DNA of 64,000 nt from Flexifilum sp963727545 (GCA_963727545.1 CAVSGS010000011.1:186001-250000); one strand, 5' to 3'. Numbered from the stretch's first letter, positions 35,560-45,049 are shown. A program made the numbers and translations. The notes: a model not told the origin generated them from the sequence alone.

Positions 35560-36142
35560 AACCGTGTGCGACCTCGCTGATTCGGTGACTTTCATCTAAG
35601 CGGCGGCGCAGATTTTCGCGCGCATAGTACAAGCGGCTTTTGACCGTCCCTACCGGGCAGTCCAGAATTTCGGCGATCTCGTCCAAATTCAAGCTGCTCA
35701 GGTAGTGAAGCACGATCACGACCCGCTGGTTAAACGGCAGTTCGCTGATCGCCTGACGCACCTGCTGCTGCACCTCGCTGTACTCCGCCAATTGATCCGG
35801 GGCGTGCCACGAGGGGGACATCAGGTGATCGACCAGCGCTTCCAGCGAAATTCGGCGTTTCTGCCGCCGCGAAATCCAAGTATAGCTCAAGTTGACGGTG
35901 ACGCGGTACAGCCACGGGGCGAGCGGGAGAGTTACGTCGATACGATGAGCGTACTGGTGCAGCTTCAAGAAGCAGTCCTGCGCAATGTCTTCAGCGACAG
36001 CGCTGTCGCGCGTGATGGCGGCGGCAGTACGGTAAACTTGAGGATAGTAACGGTCAAACAGCGCGCCGAGAGCGTCCAAATCGCTCGCCCGCAGGCGCTC
36101 AATAAGGTCAGCATCGCTCAATTCGTCGTTGATCACGTTCAT
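35543..36142 (-). CDS. ECF RNA polymerase sigma factor
   Basis: 199 residues from ATG 36140-36142, chosen because GGAG lies 7 bp upstream; the frame can extend to a TTG at 36154. Region 2 reads LIERLRASDLDALGALFDRYYPQVYRTAAAITRDSAVAEDIAQDCFLKLH. Region 4 reads AISELPFNQRVVIVLHYLSSLNLDEIAEILDCPVGTVKSRLYYARENLRRRL. These are the two RpoE/SigW-type domains and no extra domains are present. It directs transcription of an unknown regulon. The next gene overlaps its stop and a receiver-roadblock gene follows, forming a likely signalling operon under the sigma70-type promoter at 36250. Confidence 0.93.
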   Translation of the reverse strand: MNVINDELSDADLIERLRASDLDALGALFDRYYPQVYRTAAAITRDSAVAEDIAQDCFLKLHQYAHRIDVTLPLAPWLYRVTVNLSYTWISRRQKRRISLEALVDHLMSPSWHAPDQLAEYSEVQQQVRQAISELPFNQRVVIVLHYLSSLNLDEIAEILDCPVGTVKSRLYYARENLRRRLDESHRISEVAHGYAGIT

Positions 36143-36249
36143 CGGGGACTCCAAATCTTAAGCTGTGCGCGACAGCTCCTAAATATTATGAAACCCAACG
36201 CCATATTTATTTAATTTAGCAAGGTTTAGCGAAATTGATAGCCAACTTA

Positions 36250-36278
36250 GTTATACAATTTTGAGGCAGTTTAAACAA
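36250..36278 (-). promoter_or_regulatory. Promoter of the ECF sigma operon
   Basis: On the minus strand TTGTTT (36273-36278) and TATAAC (36250-36255) are 17 bp apart, in an AT-rich 100-bp segment 110 bp before the start codon. The remaining part of the 297-bp gap up to 36439 holds only the neighbouring gene's terminator. Confidence 0.6.
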
Positions 36279-36385
36279 GGTTTGCTCATTTTGGGGGCGT
36301 AAAACCGGGTTTTGAGGGAGCAGCAGGCGATACCACCGCGATCTATACGCCCTTCATTAAGGGATGCGGCGGGCAACGCAACAAA

Positions 36386-36420
36386 AAAGCGGCGAACTCA
36401 GGCGAGTCCGCCGCTTTAAT
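36386..36420 (-). terminator. Terminator of the exported protein gene 36440-37624
   Basis: On the minus strand AAAGCGGCGGACTC / GCCT / GAGTTCGCCGCTTT (one G/T pair) is followed by TTTTGTTGC. Strong stem of 14 bp. Confidence 0.85.
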
Positions 36421-36439
36421 TTATTCGGGGGTACCGGGG

Positions 36440-37624
36440 CTAATTTCCGCTTTCGGCGGGAACGGGCACCACGTTGAGCTGCTCCGTCTGCACCGTCCCG
36501 TCAGCGGCTTGAGCGCGCAGCGTGTAGGAGACGCTGGGGGCATCCGGCGGCAGCGGAATGCTCAGCGATCCGCTCGGCGGCAGTTGAGTGAACAGCGTTT
36601 TCGGACCGTCCTCGACGTTGGCGAGCAATTGCACGTCGGCAGCGTCCCCTGCCTGCCAGTTGAGCACGATGTTGCCCGGCTCGGCAGATTGGGTGTCGGC
36701 GCTGAAGCCCATGCCGGGGCTGTCGCTGCTGCTCTGGGCGCTGCTCGAATCCGGCGCAGCTTCGTTCGCCGGCGCGACACTCTGGGGCGCGACACTGAGC
36801 GGCTGAACACTCAGCGGCTCGACGGTGCCGGGTCCTCGCAGCACCGGGCGCGAGACGATCAAAAGCTGCCCGATCACCGGGATGGTGATGTCCGCCCAAT
36901 CGTAGCGGGTGCCGTCGGTCGCGCTGACGAGGTCCAAGCGATAGTGCAAAGCGGCTTTCGAGAGCGTCGAGCGCGGAATGATCGCGCCTTCGCCGGTCGA
37001 AGGCAGCCATGTCCCGTAGCCGGTGATGTCAACTTGAAAGCCATCTTCGTTCGGGTCGAATAACTGCTCAAAAATGAGCTGCGTATCGGGGCGCCGGTTG
37101 GCGATCTCCCACGAGACGATGATTTTGGCGTTGCTGAAGACCAGCAGGTGCGTGTCCACGCCCTGCACCGGCGTCGTGAACGAGACGATGCTGGGCGCAT
37201 CCGCCGAATTATCCTCAGCGTAAGGGATCGTCAAATACTGCCGTCCGACGATTACGCCGCGACTGGTCTTGAGCGTCAGGCGGAAGGTCGGCGCGCCAAA
37301 ATCGTCCGGCGCGACCACCGTGATCAGCTTGGAGCCGTTCATTTGCAGCGCTTCGTGCGGATCGAGCACCGAGACCCACTGGTTTTGGTGATAGGTGTCG
37401 ATGTCGATACGGTACTGCGCGTTGCCGTTGATCGTGCCCCACGTCAGCGTAACCTGAGCCGTGCCCGCTTCGACGGCAGCATAGTCGAGCGCGGCAGCAT
37501 CGGCGGTGAATTGCACAATCGCCGGGGTCAGCGATCCGGTTTGGCGATCAGGCGCGGCGGCAGCGCCAAATGCGGTCAACACGATTACAGCGATGAAAAG
37601 TAGCCTGCCTGCCGCTCGCACCAT
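36440..37624 (-). CDS. Exported beta-rich protein, unknown function
   Basis: 394 residues. Residues 1-24 are a signal peptide (GRLLFIAVIVLTAFGAAAAP). The mature part has three Ig-like or fibronectin-like segments: GTAQVTLTWGTINGNAQYRIDIDTYHQ, NAKIIVSWEIANRRPDTQLIFEQLF, and, after a Ser/Ala/Pro linker (PANEAAPDSSSAQSSSDSP), PGNIVLNWQAGDAADVQLLANVEDGPK. No catalytic motif is visible. It is probably a cell-surface or periplasmic binding protein. It is transcribed alone and ends at a strong terminator. Confidence 0.75.
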   Translation of the reverse strand: MVRAAGRLLFIAVIVLTAFGAAAAPDRQTGSLTPAIVQFTADAAALDYAAVEAGTAQVTLTWGTINGNAQYRIDIDTYHQNQWVSVLDPHEALQMNGSKLITVVAPDDFGAPTFRLTLKTSRGVIVGRQYLTIPYAEDNSADAPSIVSFTTPVQGVDTHLLVFSNAKIIVSWEIANRRPDTQLIFEQLFDPNEDGFQVDITGYGTWLPSTGEGAIIPRSTLSKAALHYRLDLVSATDGTRYDWADITIPVIGQLLIVSRPVLRGPGTVEPLSVQPLSVAPQSVAPANEAAPDSSSAQSSSDSPGMGFSADTQSAEPGNIVLNWQAGDAADVQLLANVEDGPKTLFTQLPPSGSLSIPLPPDAPSVSYTLRAQAADGTVQTEQLNVVPVPAESGN

Positions 37625-37740
37625 AACCCACTCCTTGAGGTTGACTGGTCATACTGCTTAATATCATAGTGAACCACGCCAACTTATGCAACGCGATGAT
37701 GACCCTTTGCGTATAAATTTACAAAGGAAAGAGGTGAATC

Positions 37741-38097
37741 ATGAACTCTGGCGACCGGCTTAAGGCAATTTTCTTCATTTGGGCAGCATTCGCGGTAGCG
37801 ACGACCGTCACCTTCTTTGGGCATAGCCCGGACGTCATCACGCTGTTTCTCGGCTTGATCTATGGGGCAGCAGCCGCCGGATCGACGGTCGCGGTGATGC
37901 TGGCACCGCCGGAGGGGATCAGCGCGGCGCAGATGGCAGCAGCGGGCAAGCAGAAGCGCGGCAATGTCGAGCGGCTGCTGAACTCGCTCAACGACGACGA
38001 ACTCGATAGCCTGCGCGAGCGCCTGTCGCTCGATGACGGCGACGGCGAGATGGTCTCGCTCGATCAACTGATGCGCGAGCGCAAATCGCGGCGGTGA
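37741..38097 (+). CDS. Two-helix membrane protein, unknown
   Basis: 118 residues, ATG after GAAAGAGGTG. Two membrane helices (IFFIWAAFAVATTVTFFG and VITLFLGLIYGAAAAGSTVAVMLA) precede a cytoplasmic helical tail rich in Asp/Arg (VERLLNSLNDDELDSLRERLSLDDGDGEMVSLDQLM). No enzyme motif. It might be a small regulatory or scaffold protein. It is the only plus-strand gene between the exported protein and the HNH pair. Confidence 0.7.
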   Translation: MNSGDRLKAIFFIWAAFAVATTVTFFGHSPDVITLFLGLIYGAAAAGSTVAVMLAPPEGISAAQMAAAGKQKRGNVERLLNSLNDDELDSLRERLSLDDGDGEMVSLDQLMRERKSRR

Positions 38098-38152
38098 TTT
38101 GGCTGCGCTGCCGATCCCATGCGCGAACTGGTGTGTCAGTAAACGTTTTTGC

Positions 38153-38560
38153 CTAAGGATATTGACCTACAGTGAGCAGGGCTTCACGTTCAAGCAGGCG
38201 TTCGGGGTCATTCAACTGCAACAATCGAACCGTGACCCGACCGATTGGCGTCAGCGGTACGATTTGCGCTCCTTCAAGGCGAAAGTGGTCTGCCCATAGG
38301 TCGCGGCGCGGATTGAATAGGCGTACTACGTCGCCAATATCCTCATCGTAGGAAGCAATGTCACTCCCTTTATGACGGTTGCACTCAAAGCAGCTCAAGC
38401 AGAGGTTTTCATCCTCCGTTTTGCCTCCATGTTTTTCCGCAATGATGTGATCAACTTCATAGGGCAGATAAGCATAGCGAATCGAGAGCAAGCAGTATTC
38501 GCAGTGCCCGTCGGCACGCTCGTACACAGAGCGACGCAAGGTTTCGGAGATATAGCTCAC
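38153..38560 (-). CDS. HNH endonuclease family protein
   Basis: 135 residues. The HNH/McrA-like zinc motif is complete: CEYCLLSIRYAYLPYEVDHIIAEKHGGKTEDENLCLSCFECNRHKG, with paired cysteines, DH, N and CxxCN. The C-terminus (DLWADHFRLEGAQIVPLTPIGRVTVRLLQLN) is typical of a large family of stand-alone HNH proteins common in Chloroflexi and cyanobacteria. It could nick DNA non-specifically. The start is 1 bp after the upstream gene's stop, so the two are coupled. Base composition is somewhat AT-richer than neighbours. Confidence 0.88.
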   Translation of the reverse strand: MSYISETLRRSVYERADGHCEYCLLSIRYAYLPYEVDHIIAEKHGGKTEDENLCLSCFECNRHKGSDIASYDEDIGDVVRLFNPRRDLWADHFRLEGAQIVPLTPIGRVTVRLLQLNDPERLLEREALLTVGQYP

Positions 38561-38561
38561 G

Positions 38562-38807
38562 TTAGGCTGACAGTTTTTGCTGCGCGCGAATCTTCAGCAT
38601 CCGCACAAAATGCTCGACACTGGAAAACTCGTCGAGTTCGGCTTGCTCGACGCTCGTTAGCATACCGCTGCGATTCGCTTCGAGCAGATCGTGCACGCGG
38701 GATTGGGTTTCCTCGGAGGGGCGAAAAGCGATTACTGCCTCCGGTGAAGGCGCGGAGAGCAGGAAATCGTAGACCTCATCGTAAGCGGAATAACGGGTTG
38801 CATCCAT
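38562..38807 (-). CDS. Small protein coupled to HNH gene
   Basis: 81 residues, helical: YSAYDEVYDFLLSAPSPEAVIAFRPSEETQSRVHDLLEANRSGMLTSVEQAELDEFSSVEHFVRMLKIRAQQK. Proteins of this type commonly precede HNH genes. They resemble the N-terminal helices of antitoxin-like or regulatory partners, but function is unknown. Its stop lies 1 bp before the HNH start. Confidence 0.75.
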   Translation of the reverse strand: MDATRYSAYDEVYDFLLSAPSPEAVIAFRPSEETQSRVHDLLEANRSGMLTSVEQAELDEFSSVEHFVRMLKIRAQQKLSA

Positions 38808-38907
38808 CCATCAAGCCTTAACCTATCCTATCAAGATTATACTCCAGCAAATAGGCGATACGCTTTATCTCTCCTGACCCGTTAAATAACTTTAAAGAAC
38901 CTCACCG

Positions 38908-38936
38908 TTGCCGTGCGTTCGCTCGTCTGTTATAAT
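38908..38936 (+). promoter_or_regulatory. Promoter of mutS2
   Basis: TTGCCG (38908-38913), a 17-bp spacer and a perfect TATAAT (38931-38936), 38 bp before the ATG. Confidence 0.75.
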
Positions 38937-38973
38937 GACGCCGATCATTTCGACAAGTGAAGATTTCCCCTGA

Positions 38974-41373
38974 ATGAACGAAAAAGTTATCCAGACGCTC
39001 GAACTCCACAAAATCCTTGACCGTCTGGCACAGTACACCACTTTCTCCGCCGGAGCCGACCTCGCCCGCGACCTGATCCCGACGCTCGACCTCGACGAGG
39101 CGCGCACGTGGCAGCAGGAAACCGCCGAAGCCCGACTGATGTTCGCCAACCAGTTCCACGCCTCGCTCGGTGGCGCGCGCGACGTGCGCGAACCGGCGCT
39201 GCTGGCGGAGCGCGGCATCATGATCGAGGCGCAAGTGCTGCTCGACATCCGGCTGACGCTGCGCCGCGCGACCACGCTCAAGCGCACGCTGGGGCGGATG
39301 GCGGGCGTCTATCCGCTGCTGGCGGACATTTCCAACGAGCTAGAGGAATGTACCGGGCTGCAAAATGAAATCGAGCGCGTGCTCGACGAAAACGCGCAGG
39401 TCAAAGACAGCGCCAGTCCGCAGTTGGCGGTCATCCGGCGCGACCTCAAGCTCGCCTTTGATCGGCTGCAAACCAAGCTGCACCGCATGGTCAGTTCCAG
39501 CAGCAACCAGACGGTGCTGCAAGAGCCGCTGTTCACCATGCGTAACGGTCGCTACGTGATCCCGCTGAAAGCCGATTACAAGGGCAAAATCCCCGGCATC
39601 GTCCACGACTCGTCATCCAGCGGCGCGACGCTCTGGATCGAGCCGTTGGAAACGGTCGAACTCAACAATCGCTGGCGCGAACTGCAACTGGACGAAGAAA
39701 AGGAAGTCCGGCGGATTTTGCTGGCGCTGACCGACATGGTCGCGCACGAGGCGGAGTACATCGTGCGGACGGTCGAGGTGCTCGGCTATCTCGACCTCGT
39801 CTTCGCCAAAGCGCATTATGCCGACGACATCAAAGCGGTCGCGCCGGAACTGCTGCCGTTTCAGCCGCGCCCGGAGAACCCGGATCATCCCGGCAGCACG
39901 ATCTATTTGCAAGGCGCGCGCCATCCGCTGCTGAGCGGCAACGTCGTCCCGATCGACGTCGAGTTTGACGAGAACACGTGGGTGCTGGTCGTGACCGGAC
40001 CGAACACCGGCGGCAAGACCGTCTCGCTCAAGACGGTCGGCTTGCTGGTGCTGATGGCGCAGATCGGGCTGCACCTGCCCGCCGAGCAAGCCAAGCTGAC
40101 CGTTTTTGACGGCGTCTACGCCGACATCGGCGACGAACAGAGCATCGAGCAGTCCCTCAGCACCTTTTCCTCCCACATGACCAACACCATCCACATCTTA
40201 CGCGAAGGCGACGAGCACTCGCTGGTGCTGCTGGACGAACTCGGCGCGGGCACCGACCCGGCGGAAGGCTCGGCGCTGGCGCGGGCGATCCTCAACTATC
40301 TGCGCAACCGTCATGTCACCACTATGGTGACCACGCACCATCCCGAACTCAAGGTCTACAGCGTCGAGACGCCCGGCGTCCGCAACGCCAGCGTTGAATT
40401 CAACCTCGAAACGCTCGCGCCGACTTACCGCTTGATCGTCGGCTTGCCCGGTCGCTCGAATGCGTTGGCAATCGCCCAGCGGCTCGGCTTGAACGAGACG
40501 ATCATCGAGGATGCGCGCGGGATGGTCGCGACCGAAGATTTGGTCGCCGACGACCTGCTCGACGAAATCCACCGCACCCGCGAGGACATCCGCCATCAGC
40601 AAGAAGTGATCTCGCTGATGCGCGAGGAAGTCGAAGCCGAGCGCGCCGAACTGCACGCCAACCTCAGCGGTGTCGAGGACGAGCGCCGCGACATCATCGC
40701 GGCGGCGCGGCGCAACATGCAGGGCGAAATGGAAGAATTCAAGCGCGAACTGCGCCGCCTGCGTAACGATCTGCGCGACGCCTCCCTGCCGCTGGATAAT
40801 CTGCGCAAAGTGCAGCAGACCGCCGATAACGTCGATAGTTACCTGCGCCAGCCGCTCGAAAGCGGCGAAAAAGCACCCGCCCCGCTGGATGACTGGACGC
40901 CGCGCCTCGGCGATGCCGTCTGGCTGGAAGCGCTCAAGGCGGAAGGCACGATCATCGAACTCGATAAAGACGAGGCAATGGTGCAGATCGGTTCGCTGAA
41001 GATTCGCGCCAACCTGCGCGACCTCAAGAAGCCGACCCGCGCCGAGCGCAAGGTCAACAAGCGCCGCCGCGTCACGGCTTACGCGCCCAGCAACGACCTG
41101 AGCATCCCTAAAGGGCAGTCGCCGGGGCTGGAACTCGATTTGCGCGGCGCGCGCGTCGATGAGGCGCTGGAAAAGCTCGACAACTACATCGACGCCGCCT
41201 ATCTCTCCGGCATCCCCTTCGGGCGGATCATTCACGGCAAAGGGACGGGGGCGCTGCGCAAAGCAGTGCAGGATCGCGTCAGCCAACATCCGCTGATCTC
41301 GAAGGCGATCGCTGCGCCACCCAAAGAAGGCGGCGACGGCGTGACCATCATCTACATGGTGCCGACAGTTTAA
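38974..41373 (+). CDS. mutS2: MutS2-family DNA/RNA-processing ATPase with Smr domain
   Basis: 799 residues. MutS core (about 1-500): the lever and connector helices, then Walker A VTGPNTGGKTVSLKTVGLL near residue 341, ADIGDEQSIEQSLSTFSSHM, and Walker B LVLLDELGAGTDPAEGSAL near residue 417. A long charged coiled coil (about 520-640) follows. The Smr nuclease domain (about 715-799) reads LELDLRGARVDEALEKLDNYI, then GRIIHGKGTGALRKAV. The MutS1 mismatch-recognition domain is absent, as expected for MutS2. In bacteria MutS2 suppresses recombination or rescues collided ribosomes. The length is normal and no indel is seen. Confidence 0.97.
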   Translation: MNEKVIQTLELHKILDRLAQYTTFSAGADLARDLIPTLDLDEARTWQQETAEARLMFANQFHASLGGARDVREPALLAERGIMIEAQVLLDIRLTLRRATTLKRTLGRMAGVYPLLADISNELEECTGLQNEIERVLDENAQVKDSASPQLAVIRRDLKLAFDRLQTKLHRMVSSSSNQTVLQEPLFTMRNGRYVIPLKADYKGKIPGIVHDSSSSGATLWIEPLETVELNNRWRELQLDEEKEVRRILLALTDMVAHEAEYIVRTVEVLGYLDLVFAKAHYADDIKAVAPELLPFQPRPENPDHPGSTIYLQGARHPLLSGNVVPIDVEFDENTWVLVVTGPNTGGKTVSLKTVGLLVLMAQIGLHLPAEQAKLTVFDGVYADIGDEQSIEQSLSTFSSHMTNTIHILREGDEHSLVLLDELGAGTDPAEGSALARAILNYLRNRHVTTMVTTHHPELKVYSVETPGVRNASVEFNLETLAPTYRLIVGLPGRSNALAIAQRLGLNETIIEDARGMVATEDLVADDLLDEIHRTREDIRHQQEVISLMREEVEAERAELHANLSGVEDERRDIIAAARRNMQGEMEEFKRELRRLRNDLRDASLPLDNLRKVQQTADNVDSYLRQPLESGEKAPAPLDDWTPRLGDAVWLEALKAEGTIIELDKDEAMVQIGSLKIRANLRDLKKPTRAERKVNKRRRVTAYAPSNDLSIPKGQSPGLELDLRGARVDEALEKLDNYIDAAYLSGIPFGRIIHGKGTGALRKAVQDRVSQHPLISKAIAAPPKEGGDGVTIIYMVPTV

Positions 41374-41623
41374 CCTCACCCCTGCTCACCGCCGCTTCGC
41401 TTTGGGTGAGCCGTCCCCTCTCCCTGAGAGAGGGGACAAGCACAACGCGCAGCAGGTTTTTCGCGTAGAGCACGATAATGCCCTTCTCCAAATTAAGACG
41501 GGGAGGCTCAACCTCATATCGGCATTTTCGCCACCACTCCTAGGGAGCGGGGTGGGCGTGAAGTTCGTAGGGGCGCAGCGTGCTGCGCCCGTTCTCACTG
41601 TATACGGTCAGCCGGAGTGAGGT
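41374..41623. repeat. Repeat-filled gap with CCCCTCTCCC hairpins and a GTAGGGGCG palindrome
   Basis: The 250-bp gap after mutS2 contains CACCCCTGCTCACC...GGGTGAGCC, CCCCTCTCCCTGAGAGAGGGG, and the truncated palindrome GTAGGGGCGCAGCGTG-CTGCGCCC (41567-41590). No gene is supported. Confidence 0.6.
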
Positions 41624-42005
41624 TTATTGCACCGGGCTGGCGATCTCCCACAGATTCCCCTCAGGATCGCGGAAATAGGCGGCGCGAATGCCCCAATAGC
41701 GGTCTTCCGGCGCTTTGGTGAACTCGACCCCGTTCGCCTTGAACTGCCTCGTAAGCCGCGTCCACGTCTTCGACTTGGGTGCAGAGCATGACCCGGTCGG
41801 TGTTCGCCGATGGAGTCGGCAGCGCGCCGAACAATTCGACCGCTTTGGACATCCCTTGCAGGGCGAAGTTCTGATCGGCGAACTTGAACGCCGCGAAATC
41901 CGGCTCCTGTAGGACAACCTCTAACCCAAGCTGATCCCGGTAGAACGCCAAGCAGGTTTCAAAGTCCTGTACAAACAATACGACCGCCGTGACCCGGTTG
42001 AACAT
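41624..42005 (-). CDS. VOC family (glyoxalase/bleomycin resistance-like) protein, frameshifted
   Basis: The start frame reads FNRVTAVVLFVQDFETCLAFYRDQLGLEVVLQEPDFAAFKFAD, VMLCTQVEDVDAAYEAV. Near 41745 the frame shifts and continues KANGVEFTKAPEDRYWGIRAAYFRDPEGNLWEIASPVQ to the stop. The joined protein of about 126 residues has the two beta-alpha-beta-beta-beta units and the terminal glutamate (LWEI) of the vicinal oxygen chelate fold. It could bind a small ligand or metal; specific activity cannot be told. The indel matches the general pattern of this window. Confidence 0.85.
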
Positions 42006-42226
42006 GATAATTTGCCTCGCTTATCTGGTTGGATGTGGTTTCGCTTCAATCCCTGAATGATACATTTGTTCGGTTTGTGATGCCAATCAGGGCGATCGGT
42101 TGGGCGATTGACTCCCATCACTACAATTTTCCTACCTTGGGCTTTTCCGCCAGCCTCAACGGGCACGTTATCCCAAAACGGGTCTATACTATGCTGGATA
42201 CTGCGTGATTTATCCAAAGATGGTTG

Positions 42227-44401
42227 ATGTCCCGTTTCCGCTTCTTCTTCCTGCTTACCATGATCGCCGCCACGTTCGGCTGTCGCCCCCAGCGACAGGC
42301 AGCCGTCCCGGTGCCGACTAAGGCGGCGCTGCCCTCGGTTTATCAACTGGAGGACGCCGAGCGCGTCGCGCGCGACTTCCTCACCAACTGGCAGGCGGGC
42401 GATTTCGACGCCATGTACCGCGACCTCAGCTTCGCCAGCCAAGAAGCCAATCCCTTTGACAGCTTCCAAGCGCTCTACACCGATGCGCAGGACACCATGA
42501 CCTTCGACAGCCTCGACGTGCAGCCCAACACCATCCTGCGCGAGCGCGACGAGGTGGCAGTTTTCAACTACGACGTGACCTTTCACACCCGGCGCGTCGG
42601 CGATTTCACCGACCCCGACCGCGACCTGACGCTGGTCGTCGACGACCGCGCGCAGGATTGGCGGGTCGCGTGGTCGCCTGACGATCTGTTCCCCGACATG
42701 TCGTCCGGCGCACGCTTGCAGTTGAGCGAGACGATCCCCAACCGCGCCAACATCTACGACAGCAACGGCACCGTCCTCGCCGACCAGAACGGGCGCGTCG
42801 TCCGCGTGCAGATCATCCGCCAGCAGATCCCGGCGTACGCCGACTGTCTAAGCGCGCTGGCGGTGGCGCTCAATGAGCCGGTCGCCGACGTGCAGACCGC
42901 GCTCGAAGCGCATCCGGCGAATTGGCTGCTCGACGTCGGCGAGATCGAGCCGCAAACTTACACCGATACCCACGTCGCGCTGGAGCAGTCCTGCAACGCC
43001 AGCTTCAAGGAGCAGCAGACCCGGCGCTACCCGACGGCATCAGTGGCAGCGCACATCCTCGGTTACGTCGGCTACCCGGACGAAGCCGACCTGCCGTCGA
43101 TCGAAGCGGCGGGCTTCAACCAAGAGTCGATCCTCGGTCGCAGCGGCGTCGAACTGACGTGGGACTCGACCTTACGCGGTCAGCCGGGCGGGAGTTTGTC
43201 GCTGGTGACCCCGGCGGGCAGCGTCGTCCGCGAACTCGCGCACAGCCAAGCCCAACCGGGCGAAAGCCTCTGGCTGACCATCGACGCGACCCTGCAAGCC
43301 AAGGTGCAGCAGATCGTCGCCGATCACTACGCGGCGGCGAAAGACAGTTGGGCACCGGACTCGAAAGGCGCGTCGGTTGTGGTGATGAACCCGAACACCG
43401 GCGAAATCTACGCCATGGTCGGCTATCCGAGCTACGACGACAACGCCTTCAACCCGTACCCCAGCATGGGGCACGCCGCCGCCCAGCAGTTGATCGCCCA
43501 GTATGGGACCGACCCGCGCAACCCCGAAATCTACCGCCCGACGATGGGCTTGTACCCGCTCGGCTCGGCGATGAAGACGGTCACAGCGACCGCCGCCGCC
43601 GACAGCGGCGTCTACGCGCTCAACCAGTCCTACGTTTGCACCGGCAGTTGGAACCGCGACATCACCCGCTACGACTGGTATCGACAGGGACACGGGCGCG
43701 TTACGCTGGCGCAGGCGCTCACGGTGAGCTGCAACCCCTACTTCTACGAGGCGGGCTACCAGCTTGACCAGTCCGACCCCTACATCCTGCCCCATTACAT
43801 GCACTTGGCGGGTTTCGGCGGACCGACCGGGATGACCGATCTGCCGGAGCAAGAGGGCTTTATTCCCGATCCCGATTGGTTCCGCACCACCTACGGCGAA
43901 GACTGGCGCTTCTCCGAGTCGGTCAACATGGCGATTGGGCAGGGTGAGGTGCAGGTCACACCGCTGCAAGTCGCGCGCTGGTACTCGGCGCTCGCCAACG
44001 GCGGGTCGCTGCCGACGCCCTACGTCGTCGCCAAGTACGGCTTGATCGGCGAAGACCTGACCCCCGCCCACGAGCCGCAGCTAACCGATCTCGGCATCAA
44101 GCCGGAAGTGATCGAGACCATTCGCAGCGGTATCTGCGCGGTGACGACCTCCAGCGTCGGCACGGCGGAATTCGTCTTCCGCAACTCGCAGTTGCAGACC
44201 ATCGGCGTCTGCGGCAAGACCGGCACGGCGCAAACCGGCAGCAGCGACACCAACTCGCACGCTTGGTTTGCCGCCTATGCCCCGCGCGAAAACCCGCAGA
44301 TCGTCGTCGTGGCGATGGTCGAGACGGCGGGCGAAGGCTCCGAAGTCGCCGCGCCGATTGTCCGCGAAGTCATGGAAAACTACTTCGGCATGACGCAGTA
44401 G
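42227..44401 (+). CDS. Class B penicillin-binding protein with NTF2-like domain (MecA/PBP2-like)
   Basis: 724 residues from ATG 42227. The N-terminus is a lipoprotein-like signal (FFFLLTMIAATFGC). Residues about 35-150 are an NTF2-like MecA N-terminal domain (VARDFLTNWQAGDFDAMYRDLSF). The PBP dimerisation region follows (SETIPNRANIYDSNGTVLADQNGRVVRV). The transpeptidase domain has SxxK in YPLGSAMKTVTATAAADSG near residue 445, SxN as VSCNPYFYE near 502, and KTGTAQTGSSD near 664. These are the complete catalytic motifs. It cross-links peptidoglycan outside the membrane. It stands alone, not with rodA or mre genes. Confidence 0.93.
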   Translation: MSRFRFFFLLTMIAATFGCRPQRQAAVPVPTKAALPSVYQLEDAERVARDFLTNWQAGDFDAMYRDLSFASQEANPFDSFQALYTDAQDTMTFDSLDVQPNTILRERDEVAVFNYDVTFHTRRVGDFTDPDRDLTLVVDDRAQDWRVAWSPDDLFPDMSSGARLQLSETIPNRANIYDSNGTVLADQNGRVVRVQIIRQQIPAYADCLSALAVALNEPVADVQTALEAHPANWLLDVGEIEPQTYTDTHVALEQSCNASFKEQQTRRYPTASVAAHILGYVGYPDEADLPSIEAAGFNQESILGRSGVELTWDSTLRGQPGGSLSLVTPAGSVVRELAHSQAQPGESLWLTIDATLQAKVQQIVADHYAAAKDSWAPDSKGASVVVMNPNTGEIYAMVGYPSYDDNAFNPYPSMGHAAAQQLIAQYGTDPRNPEIYRPTMGLYPLGSAMKTVTATAAADSGVYALNQSYVCTGSWNRDITRYDWYRQGHGRVTLAQALTVSCNPYFYEAGYQLDQSDPYILPHYMHLAGFGGPTGMTDLPEQEGFIPDPDWFRTTYGEDWRFSESVNMAIGQGEVQVTPLQVARWYSALANGGSLPTPYVVAKYGLIGEDLTPAHEPQLTDLGIKPEVIETIRSGICAVTTSSVGTAEFVFRNSQLQTIGVCGKTGTAQTGSSDTNSHAWFAAYAPRENPQIVVVAMVETAGEGSEVAAPIVREVMENYFGMTQ

Positions 44402-44463
44402 CTCTCACCCCCGCCACCCCTGACCTTGATGACGTACTTTTGGTGATTATCCCTTCAGATCAT

Positions 44464-44483
44464 GGGCACGGCGCGCCGTGCCC
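44464..44483. repeat. GGGCACGGCGCGCCGTGCCC palindrome
   Basis: Perfect 20-bp palindrome followed by CTAC, after the PBP gene. The remainder of the 227-bp gap has no clear signal. Confidence 0.7.
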
Positions 44484-44628
44484 CTACAATACGTGACCTG
44501 CGGGTGCAATCACCTACTTTTTACACTCCGGTTACATACCGGGTATATGCTGAGACTCAGTCCACGAAGAACACGAACGCCGCCCCGAGGACCCGCATCC
44601 CCAATTTCAGTCTACGAGGTACTTCAAA

Positions 44629-45042
44629 ATGAAAACCGAACCTCTCCCCGATCAATCGATGCAAGCCGAGCAAATCCGCGAGGCGCTCAATTCACACTGG
44701 CGGGCGTCGGCGGCTGGCGATGCCAACGCCGAGCACGAGATTTACGCCGACGATGCCATTTGCGACTATCCCCAGTCCGGCGAGCGCATCTTCGGGCGCA
44801 GCAATTTGCAGGCACTCCGGAGTCATCATCCCGGCAAACCGTCCGGTTTCAAGGTCCGGCGAATGCTCGGACAAGGCGATCTCTGGATTACGGAATACAC
44901 CATCACTTACCAAGGGCGATCCGCCTACACCGTGAGCATTATGGAGTTCCGCGACGGCAAGGTCGTGCACGAGACGCAGTATTTTGCCGACCCCTTCGAG
45001 GCTCCGGCTTGGCGGAGTCAATGGGTTCAGGTGATCGGGTGA
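44629..45042 (+). CDS. SnoaL-like / NTF2-like domain protein
   Basis: 137 residues. SnoaL-like pattern: IREALNSHWRASAAGDANAEHEIYADDAICDYPQSGERIFGRSNLQALRSHHPG, then WITEYTITYQGRSAYTVSIMEFRDGKVVHETQYFADPFEAPAWR, the usual cone-shaped alpha+beta barrel with a C-terminal tryptophan. Members bind small hydrophobic ligands or act as isomerases or hydrolases; no activity can be assigned. It is separate from the PBP and convergent with the aminotransferase (7-bp gap). Confidence 0.88.
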   Translation: MKTEPLPDQSMQAEQIREALNSHWRASAAGDANAEHEIYADDAICDYPQSGERIFGRSNLQALRSHHPGKPSGFKVRRMLGQGDLWITEYTITYQGRSAYTVSIMEFRDGKVVHETQYFADPFEAPAWRSQWVQVIG

Positions 45043-45049
45043 GGCGGCA

